Of a DNA stretch of 64,000 nucleotides, positions 11,160-20,192 are shown in pieces. Made by a program: the position numbers and the translations under genes. Source of the stretch: Tilletiaria anomala UBC 951 (taxonomy: Eukaryota > Basidiomycota > Exobasidiomycetes > Georgefischeriales > Tilletiariaceae); the NCBI RefSeq assembly GCF_000711695.1, contig NW_013547018.1, forward strand, positions 124,001-188,000, given 5' to 3'. The stretch's first letter is position 1. Every line of letters begins with the position of its first letter. The notes beneath the pieces are model-generated. The model was given only the letters and a program-made list of their open reading frames with translations. It was not told the origin of the DNA and searched no databases.

Positions 11160-12303
11160 TTACTCCAGCTCGGCCGTACCACCGGCTGCCTCAATTGCCT
11201 TCTGGAGCTTCTCTGCATCCTCTTTGTTGAGACCTTCCTTGAGGGTCTGCGGCGCGTTTTCAACGAATTTCTTAGCCTCCACCAAATTCATGTTGCTGTT
11301 GAGCGCCTTGATCTCCTTGATGACCTTCGCCTTCGCCGAGGCGTCCTTCAAGCCCGTAAGCTTGACAGTGAAAACAGTCTTCTCTTTGGGCTTCTCTGCC
11401 TCCACTGGGGCTGCGTCAGCTGCAGGGGAAGCAGTAGCTGCCGGTGCTGCGGAGGGCATAGCAATGTCTGTGATGTTGAGACGAGTCTGTAGAACAGGAT
11501 TTGGTCGTTGTCAGCTTGCATTCGTTGCTGGCTTGAAGAAGAGACGCGTGCAGGAGGCGTAGATTTGGGAACCATTCATCACTTGTGAGACATTGCAGAG
11601 AGCGGCCTGCTTCAGCCTATGATCTTATGGCTCGTCATGGGCACCCGTTTCAACACCCCGCCAACTTCCTAGAGCCCACTGTTGCGCGCCTAAGTCACAG
11701 TCTCAAGCTGATCAAGCTCCGGAGCCTTCTTTCGTAGCACGCATGCTACCCAACGCCGCTCCTTTGTACGCAACAACTGTGTAGCAGCTTCAAGCTCTAC
11801 TGCGACGATGTTCAAATTGGAATCGCTTCGTGACCCCGGAATTGTTCCAAGATCTCTTGAATCGCGCAATCAATGTGCGCCATCGTATAGACAGCGGTTA
11901 CGCATGATAGTGTCTCATGTCAAAGCGTAAGAGCTGCTTTAGGAAGCCGGGACTTACTTTCAGATGCCCCACAAGGTCGGATGCCTCCAAGAGAGTGAGC
12001 TTCTCGATCTGATCGACGATGGACAGCAATTTTAAATCGCCGCTGGGCGCTGCAGATGATGATGCAGCGGACGGCACTGCATCAGAATTTGCAGCAGTGG
12101 CAAGTGACCGCACTAGCGATCTGGCAACGGCCCTGCTGCTGCCAGCCTCCTTGAGGAGACATTGAGGGCTGCAAAGGGAAGAGTACATTCACGTCAGAAC
12201 AGCGTCGCGGTACTTCAATAATGCAGATTGGCAGTGCTTACCAGGTAACGGCCCTGCCGCTGCCAGTGATCCGTTGGATTGCTCTGGTGCTAACCGAAAA
12301 CAT
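11160..12303 (-). CDS. MNP1: Mitochondrial ribosomal protein bL12m (L7/L12)
   Basis: Stalk protein of the mitochondrial large ribosomal subunit that recruits translation factors. Exons 12242-12303, 11958-12168 and 11160-11486; 199 residues. An N-terminal presequence rich in Arg/Ser/Ala is followed by the dimerisation helix (QIEKLTLLEASDLVGHLK, then TRLNITDIA across the splice) and an Ala/Pro hinge. The C-terminal domain is EKTVFTVKLTGLKDASAKAK ... IKEIKALNSNMNLVEAKKF ... AGGTAELE, matching bacterial L7/L12. The second intron is 471 bp, much longer than its neighbours, yet the flanking protein sequence joins seamlessly, so a hidden coding exon is unlikely. Confidence 0.93.
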
Positions 12304-12650
12304 GGTGTAAGTTATCATGCGATCAGCTTGAAATTGACCTTGATAGTACGTTCAAGAGGCAAGAAGAAAAGTGTTGTCCGACGTGAACACATCTTTCCGG
12401 CGCTGAATGCTGTCCTCGCTCTGGGTGAGGCAGATCAATTTCCTATGTCACGTGATTTAGGCTTTGTGGCCAATCTGCCCATCTGGCCTCTCATCGAGAC
12501 ATCGGATTCGTCGATAATCACAACACCAGGACTCGATGCTATCACCATGCCAAAGGCAACACCATACGAAGAAACCCGGATTGTAGATGTCTCAGGCGAA
12601 CTCGCAAAGTACTTTTGGTGCGAAAAGATATGTTTTTGAGCGCACATATG
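12304..12650. other. Intergenic, MNP1 upstream / CDT1 3' flank
   Basis: About 350 bp between two minus-strand genes. Nothing recognised beyond presumed MNP1 promoter and CDT1 3' UTR. Confidence 0.5.
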
Positions 12651-14787
12651 CTACATGGCTAACTCTCCAGAGCTCGCCTTCCTGAGCGCCGTTTGAAGCT
12701 CCTGTGACGACATCGCCGGCCGGCCTATCCGTGCATAAATCGCACCCTGGCCAGGCACCGTCTCGACAGCCAGAAAGCCTGGCGCAGCCTTACGAACCAT
12801 CTCGATAGCTCGCTGAGCGTCGTCCTCCGTCGTGCGACCTAGCGCCTGTTTCACTACTGCAATGACCTCGTGCGCCTTCTTCTTCTCGTAGCGTCCAGCT
12901 GGGCCGTGGGTCTTTTGCGGGAAGAATCCAACGAGCACCTGCCCCACTCTTGGCAAGCGTGATAGAATCGCCTTGTCTTTGTGCTCCTGCATCATCTGCA
13001 AGCTGGTCGTCGGACCCTTCAGTCCCGCCTTCGCTTCGATTCGAGCACGCATAGCACTCTCTCGCTCTGCTGGGGTCATCCCGGCCGTGGACACCGGTGC
13101 TGTGGGTCGCGCTTTCGCCTCTGCATCGGGGCTCGAGCTCTGTGCAAGTTTGAGGTTTAAGCTGGGAACCTTGATCGAGCGCTCTTCCCGGAGAGAGGGC
13201 AGCGCCGCCTGAGGAACAGGTGGGATGTGCTCAATATTGAAATCAGCCGGCCAGAATTCTAGCGATGGAAGCTGCGTTGCGTCGCCGACTTTCATCACTC
13301 TGCGGCTGCCGGGTTTGTGAGAGGGGGACCGTGTGGCGGAGGGCGTCAGAAGACCGCCGTGCCCAACGACGGCAGTGTGGGACGGCTTGCGAGGTGTCGC
13401 TGGCGGAGTCGAAGGCAGCGCGGTGTGATCTTGAATGAACATTTCCTCCACTGTCGCATCACTGTCCTCTTGTGAATCGTCTTGAGAGCGTACGAACGCC
13501 TCATAATGCTGCGCTGCTCTTTCCCTGAGGCGCCGAGCAACCTCTTGCTTGCGAAGCTCGATGCCGTTGTTCCACATGGTGCTGATGCTCATCTGGTCCC
13601 GGTTCACGCTGCTATCGAACCCGCTGCCTGGCGTCCAATCCGTGTTGCTCGGCAGTCGTGCGCGCGTGCGCACTCGCGAAAGCTTGCTTGGGGTCGAAGG
13701 GGGCGAGTCGGCAATAGCAGGCGATGAGGGCAGCTCCGGGCGCGTGTGCGTGCGGATACGTGCAGGTTTGCTCGGAGTTGTAGGTGGTGAGCTGGTAAAG
13801 GTGGAGGGCGACGACTGTACCGGTGACGAGGGTGTGTCTGCTCTTGGGCCGGCTGTGAGATAGCCGACCTGGAGAGGCGGCGTCTGTTCTCGTTTCGGGC
13901 GGTGGAGCGAGAGCTCGACTCCAAGACCCAGATCCCACGCATCCTTCCTGGTTTTTGCGTCTATCGCCTTTACCTTGCGAACGACAAAGCCAAGGCCACG
14001 AACCTCTTTGACCTGTTCTTCGAGCTCCTTGCTGCGCTTCGGGTCAAACATCTCGGCCTTCCCGCCCGACCAAAGCCATGCAAGCTGAGCAAATTGAGTC
14101 TTTCCCAACGGACGACGCTGTCGGACCAGCTGAGTGAGCTCCGAGTACGTCAGTACCTTGGGGAGCGTGATGTTTTTGACGCCGTCCTTCGAGACAGACG
14201 TCTCCATGGGTCCGAGATTGCTGCTCGTCGCAAAATGCTGGACGAGCGCTGTCTCGATGGCGGCATGTAGCTGCTCCAGTGCCTTGTAGTGATCAGGGAG
14301 CTCCAGCTGAGGGCTTGGAAAGCACTTCAATGGCGGCAGCTCTGCATTCTGTGCTTTTAAGCGCACTTCCTCTCTCAGCGGGACCTTGGACTCTGGATGG
14401 AAGGGGTTGGAAGATGAAGAGTCCGTCCGGGTGATATTTCGGCGAGTGCGAGGGACATAACTGTATGGCCCTTCTAAGGTGGATAGGAACGAGCCGTCGG
14501 GTTCGTGATGGGTCTTGACCTTCTTTGCTTCTCTCGGGGCTGAAAATTGAGCAATGCTGTCATGTGTGATAGGGATCTTTTGCGTGCTCGCGGCGGCAAG
14601 GGAACTGAAGATCGAGAGTCCAGGCGGTCAGCACTTTGCTTATCCTCAATCATTCGCTCTAGTTGCTCACTCACTTCTCGCGAACAGAACGAGGTGTGAC
14701 CACCAGATCTTCATCGTCATCAAGAAGCGTCCTTTTTGGTGTTCTCGCCGAGACATTCCGGCTGCTGCCATCAGTCATCATCATCAT
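12651..14787 (-). CDS. CDT1: DNA replication licensing factor Cdt1
   Basis: Loads the MCM2-7 helicase with ORC/Cdc6 in G1 (family knowledge). Exons 14675-14787 and 12651-14604 with a 70-bp intron; 688 residues. After a disordered start, a central winged-helix domain resembles the CDT1 geminin-binding fold: LPDHYKALEQLHAAIETAL ... VLTYSELTQLVRQRRPLGKT ... FAQLAWLW. A C-terminal winged helix, the MCM-binding part, begins LSRLPRVGQVLVGFFPQK and ends near AIYARIGRPAMS. The linker carries repeated proline-directed Ser/Thr-Pro-x-Lys sites (TTPSKPARIR, STPSKLSRVR, PPATPRKPSH), plausible CDK targets. The start is the first of four consecutive ATG codons (14787). Assignment rests on the two winged helices and their order; sequence conservation of Cdt1 is low. 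Confidence 0.75.
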
Positions 14788-17225
14788 CACAGTCTTGCTC
14801 GGCTTGATAGTCGGTAGGCTGGGCCAATGAAAGTGTGGATGCACGACGTAATATGATGGATGCAGAAGCAGGGTCGAGGACAAAGAAGTAGATTGACCAG
14901 GGGAAGCGTGTGTCGGCGGCTCGCAAGAGGTCGCCAGACTCGAATTGGGATTCCTCGACAGTCCACATGCGGGCGCGGCGCGAACACACGACTCCCAGCT
15001 CGCGGCGGAACGCGTCGCGCGGGACCAGATTTCGCGTCGCGACTCGCGTCATCCGCGAAACGACTTAAACGAGGTACCTTAGCCTCACATCATCTTGCCT
15101 TAGGTTGTCTCCTCATGTTGTCTCTGTCTCCCACCTTTGTACACGTACAACGATAGAAGAAAAGGGGTTGCCATGCCATACAATTTTCAGATAGTGAGCT
15201 TGCCATGCAAAGAGTATAGTGTTACAAGCCTACATATACCATACCATTCTGAACTGGTCAGCTTCACCGACGTCCTTACATGTATTGGAGCTGGAACAGA
15301 CCGATGCTCTTCCAGGGTTTAACGGTAGCCGTGACCTGCTAAAATACCATGCGTTGGATTGCGAGATTTGAGATCCGACAGTGATACGGACGCTTGACCT
15401 CAGAATTGGATTGAGGAGGGACGGAAGACCTAAGACCAGACCGCCTGACCCGCTGTGGACCTACTGACTGCAGTAGGGCTGTGTTTTTTACTCTTCGTCT
15501 TCGCTTCGACACCCTGCATCACCATGTGGCGTTGCAAGCTTCATCGCTCCGCCATGCTTGACTTCCGAGTTCAAGCGCCTCGTTAGGGTATGTACGTGTG
15601 AGCAGTCCAACTAGATCGAAAGAAAACGGTGCATGTGTAAAGCCGTCCGCCGATGGTGCGAAGCGCGTGTGGATGGTTTTACAGGCGAAATGCTGGACAT
15701 GTGTGTTACATATGCGCGCGACTGCGGCTACGCTGACGGCGCACAGCTCCACATGGCCCTTGGGCCCCTGGCGGGCGTGGTGGCACTTGGCCAACTGCAT
15801 GCCAAACTCAAACCCCTTGCTGCTGGGCGGCTAGCAATAACAACGGATCATAGTCAGCCTTGCCACCCTGTTCAGCCCCTGATCTTTGCCCTCTGTGCAC
15901 AATCTCACAAGCGCAGTGAGTCTCGTGTAGTACCATGCTTATAACTAATGACTCCTGTTTGTACACATCTAGAATTAATGATTGACTGATCAACTCTCGT
16001 CACTCTTGCAGTCATGCCAGGATAGGCCAGCCACGTGATACTCGTAGGTGCATCGTGGCGAATGCCTGGTGGTGTATAGTGTAGCCTAGCGCACTGCCCA
16101 AGTGTACAGCTTATAGCTTGGGGCCGGTGCTTTATGGGCCAGGCACGACGGATCTGTAAATCCAGGCGGTACTAATCACGGGAATGCTAGGTATATACTT
16201 TACATAAGTGTCTCTAGCCTGCGCACTGCGTCAATGCCTGGCAAATCTATGGTAGTAGATCAAGTAGCGATGGGCACAGTCAAAACACAGGATAAAGCAG
16301 TAACGGTAATGTACTTTTCGTTTACTGCTCGGCGGTCTGGCCAATGCCCTCTCTGACCTGGACTGGCAGGCTATGGCCTACTCTGGCTCACCTTGGCTGA
16401 CTGACCAGTGCGGCTGTCGGTTGGCCAGTCTATGCCACAATGCCCAAGCTCCAAAGGGCAAAGGCTCAAGTGGGTTTGGCTGGCTGTAGCCGTGCTGCAG
16501 AGTGCATGAAACAACAAGTGCCCAGAGACTGAGGTGGGAATGGTTCTGGAGTCTTTAGGCTTGAAGCCTGGAACGGTGAAGGAGCTTGGAGGAAGATCCG
16601 GATTTTTGAGGTGATGTGAAACTGTCGAACTGTTACAATCGGGGGGCCATACGTTTGGGAAGACTTGAAAAATGTGGAATTTGTGAGATTCAGCATTTCG
16701 ACAGTATGAAACATACACAAACATGTTGCGACACAAATTAAAGTAGTCGCCGTTCCAGTGCCATCCTTACAGGACAAACACACTGCCTGCATCGACGCAC
16801 GTGGCAGACCAGTCAAATTGGCCGAATGCAGAGACCAGGCTGCAGTGGGCTGCCTCCGCGCTGCAGGGACGGACACACCCCTCGCTGTGTCGCGTCTCGT
16901 CGACATTCCTCCACCAGGTTTCGCCTCCCGCCCACCTCCTAATGTGGACCCCATTAGCAGCAGCCTTCACCATCATCACCAAAACCATTGCCCGGTCGCA
17001 TCCGCACCTGTTGCATCTTCTCCATTAGTCTCGTTGAGCTGTTTATGACAGCGCCTCACGATCGTGCAGAGGATAGAGCCAATTTTCTCTGCTGGCTGCC
17101 ACGCTCGACTCGCTGATATACCCACCTTGGCGTGCCTCATCCGCCCATCTGGCCCTTGGATCCAGCTCACTTCCATCTGCGTCCATCGTTGGCCGAAGCT
17201 GCAACCAAGTCCTTCTTCTATTAAG
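14788..17225. other. Gene-poor interval of 2.4 kb
   Basis: The longest gene-free stretch. It should include the divergent promoters of CDT1 and the SH3 gene. The middle (about 15.1-16.7 kb) is AT-richer with only short unrelated frames on both strands, no terminal repeats and no transposase-like or RNA-gene signature that I can see. Confidence 0.5.
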
Positions 17226-18923
17226 ATGAGAGTTTCTTATTCCCTAGTCGCGAGCGGCGTGGTCGCTGTAGCTTCAGCGGTAGTCATGGCCCAGCAGTCG
17301 AATGAGGGGCAGACATGTGTCTCGCTCAAGGGATCACAACAATGCCCTTCCTTCCAAGACGCGTACATCAACCCGCAAAATCTGTCCGAAGCTTGGCCAT
17401 GGATTTCAGGCGTCACCGACGTTCAATCCTTCGATGAGCAATTCGATCAGTACTTCTCCGATCCAACACGGTACCACGCGACCAAGTTCCAGCGTCAGCT
17501 GCAGTGCAACAGCACAAACGCCAACAATGCCGCCCTGCAGTACCAACGTACGATCTTGTGCGGCCAGTTCAGCCAGATCAGCTACTCTGCTGGCTGCAAC
17601 ATCGCAAACAAGGCGGACCCAATCATGGTGTGCCGAGACACCTGCTTCCAGTACTCTAATTCTGAGTCGTCACTGATCAACAACCCGCAAGTGAGCATGC
17701 TGCAACCATCCCCGATGTGGCCTGCAGACTTACCCTTCCTTTCTGCTCAGATCTGCTCGCCAAATGATGCGCTCACATCGACACAGAAGCAGACCCGCAC
17801 ATACAACCTTCGCAAGGACTTTGCTGCCTGCACTGACTGGACTAGCCTGACCTCGACCAACAACCAGACCTGTGTATTGGGTATCGAGAACGAAGGCAAC
17901 TGCGGCTGGGGTCCTGAAGTTAACAACCAACTCTGCGAATACTGCGACCCTTCCGGAAATAAACCGGTCTCTCCTTGCTGCTACGACAGCAAAACGGACT
18001 TAAGCCAGTGCTCTATGTTCGGCCACCCGCTGGCCGCTGCGATCCGCCCAACCATGAGCGTGCAGACCAACATTGGCGCCTCTGCCACCTCCGTCGTACC
18101 GTCGTCCACAAATGCTGCGGCTGCGTCCTCCGGTGATGCCACACAGAGTGGCCTCTCAGGCGGTCAGCTTGCAGGCGTCATTGTAGGCTCTGTCGTTGGT
18201 GCGCTTTTGCTAGGTGTCCTTCTCGCTGCTCTTGTCTTTGCCCGCCGAAGGCGCTCTCGCGACCCCGAGAAGATTACCAGCGCCGCAGGTGCCGGCGGCG
18301 CGATCTATACCCATAACGAGCCGAGCGAGAAGGCTGGCGTTTCCGGCTGGAAGGCATCGACGGACACGGGCAACGCAAGCAGCCCTCCGCAAAAGATGCT
18401 TTCATCCGACGGAGGACCATCTCCCTTTGGCGCCGCTGCAGGCGGTGCAGGCGTTGGCGTGGCGGAAGGTGCCATCGGCGTAGGTGCAGCCGCGGCTGGC
18501 AGCAAGGACTCGGAAGACCGGCCTCTTAGCCAGATGAGTAACGCGACCAGCAGTGACGGACGCGGGACGACGGTGCCAATGGTCAAGGACCAGTACTCTG
18601 GTCATGAGATCCGTCCACAAGACACAGTTGTCGCCATTTACCCGTACACGGCGTCGTTAAACGATGAGCTGACGCTCGAGCCAGACGATGTCGTCACGGT
18701 TGTCCGGCTCTATGACGACGGCTGGGCGCTCGGAAAGATGAGCAACGGCCAGGAGGGTGCCTTTCCCATGGTTTGTGTGACCAGCAGCAAAGGCGACGCA
18801 CCGCGCACGAGCGACGATGGCGGCTATACGAGCCAGGGAGGCGTCACCACCTCGAGTATGGATGGCGCTGTCACCGCCGACGAGGGTTTCACCTCTGACG
18901 CCAGGAGCGCCAGGTCGCGGTGA
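17226..18923 (+). CDS. Single-pass membrane protein: Cys-rich ectodomain, TM helix, cytoplasmic SH3
   Basis: Single exon, 565 residues. A signal peptide (about residues 1-21: MRVSYSLVASGVVAVASAVV, ending near MAQQ) is followed by an extracellular region of ~290 residues with many Cys and Asn-x-Ser/Thr sites. The Cys-rich part (TILCGQFSQI ... CNIANKADPIMVCRDTC) loosely recalls Frizzled-type domains. A membrane helix at about 315-341 (AGVIVGSVVGALLLGVLLAA) is followed by a stop-transfer ARRRRSRD. The cytoplasmic tail is Gly/Ala/Ser-rich with an SH3 domain at about 468-518: VVAIYPYTASLNDELTLEP, DDGWALGK, GAFPMVCV. SH3 domains bind Pro-rich ligands, so it likely couples a surface signal or cell-wall contact to the cortex, as yeast Fus1-type proteins do; this role is inferred. 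The ATG at 17226 begins the signal peptide. Confidence 0.85.
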   Translation: MRVSYSLVASGVVAVASAVVMAQQSNEGQTCVSLKGSQQCPSFQDAYINPQNLSEAWPWISGVTDVQSFDEQFDQYFSDPTRYHATKFQRQLQCNSTNANNAALQYQRTILCGQFSQISYSAGCNIANKADPIMVCRDTCFQYSNSESSLINNPQVSMLQPSPMWPADLPFLSAQICSPNDALTSTQKQTRTYNLRKDFAACTDWTSLTSTNNQTCVLGIENEGNCGWGPEVNNQLCEYCDPSGNKPVSPCCYDSKTDLSQCSMFGHPLAAAIRPTMSVQTNIGASATSVVPSSTNAAAASSGDATQSGLSGGQLAGVIVGSVVGALLLGVLLAALVFARRRRSRDPEKITSAAGAGGAIYTHNEPSEKAGVSGWKASTDTGNASSPPQKMLSSDGGPSPFGAAAGGAGVGVAEGAIGVGAAAAGSKDSEDRPLSQMSNATSSDGRGTTVPMVKDQYSGHEIRPQDTVVAIYPYTASLNDELTLEPDDVVTVVRLYDDGWALGKMSNGQEGAFPMVCVTSSKGDAPRTSDDGGYTSQGGVTTSSMDGAVTADEGFTSDARSARSR

Positions 18924-20192
18924 GCGTTCGACAACACCAATCGCACAACTTGCTCCCTCAACACGGCTTCGCATGCCACACTCAGCATCCAGCTTTGCTA
19001 ATCTCAAACCCCAACCCACCATTAGACGCTTAACATCTTTTCCCCTTCTTCCAACGCGCTCCATCGGAGCCCTATCCACCACTGGACCTCGACACATCGT
19101 TTTCTCTCGCAACCCGCTCGTCGTTCCTGTTTCCCCTCTTTCACCGCCTCCCTTCGGGTAGCGCTCGCACCATTTGCGCGGACAGCCTCGTCGCGCCACC
19201 CCCTAGCTCTCGTGCGCTCAGCGTCTTATCTTCAAGCGCGTACTAAGGCGGGGAGGTGTGTCGGCTGGGGCGTGCGCTTGCTTGCTCGCGATTCCAATTG
19301 TTTATCTTCTACCCCTTTTCGCCACCCTACCACCCCACCTCGTCCACTCTTCCCCGTTCTCCCACTCGCGTATATGTACATGGAAAGCTTTGTTGGGGCT
19401 CGTCTACAACAAGGTGGCCTCGCGGTTTTATTGTCTCTATCCGCAGATAGCAGCGGCGATGTAAATTAGCAGAACTTTTGGAATTTAGGACGGTTTGCAC
19501 TTTCCGATGTCGCTTCCTATAGGCAAATACGAGCGACAGAAAAGTGACAAAGACGAGAGAGCGAGATTGTGCCTAGTCACGCGGGTGTGTATCCAGTGCT
19601 GTCCTAGGTCAAATATGCGGGTCTGGGTAGGGTGATAGCGGCCTTCGCGATTCGAAGCGGAGCGCGCCTGTGGATGGCACGCCACTACCATTTACCAAAA
19701 GGTTCATCGATGGAAGCAGCTGGCGGTAGCATCTGGGACAAGGTTCAAGTTGCAGATTAAGATGTGTTGACTTAGGGTTACGCGTATTGTAAACTCTCGA
19801 CGCGTCTCTCCTGGGCTTCACCCGACGCGTCTCGCTGCTCAAATGTCGTCCTCCCCTCCCTTCCAGTCCTCTGTCTCATTGCTCACCCTGGCATGCCCGT
19901 TGTTTGACGGGATAGGTCCATACCCTCACGCGTTTGGACCTTGCCTTTCGTTCGTCCATCTGCGCCCTCGCTGCAATCTGCACTCGCTTGAAATCTCGAA
20001 TATTCAGAGGCTGCACGCCTGGGAAACCCGCAGCGCCGTATCCACCATATTTAAAGCCGCAGTCGGCCCTGTCCTCATTGAGGGTACGCTCTTTCTATCC
20101 AGCATCCATCTCCACCTCGAGCAGGCCGCTTCGTGGCCCGCGACCTGAACTCGGCAACCACCTGAACTCGCCAAGGACGCAACCAGAGCATC
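18924..20192. other. Intergenic, RAD21 promoter and leader
   Basis: About 1.3 kb. Much of it is pyrimidine-rich on the plus strand (for example 19010-19150 and 19300-19360). No frame with family resemblance; chance open frames occur on both strands. Confidence 0.5.

Noticed and set aside
15100-16750. Possible decayed transposon in the gene-poor interval
   Set aside because: No terminal inverted repeats, target duplications or transposase/reverse-transcriptase motifs could be seen.
18657-19199. Minus-strand 180-codon frame opposite the SH3 domain
   Set aside because: It is the complement of a confirmed SH3-coding region and lacks any domain.
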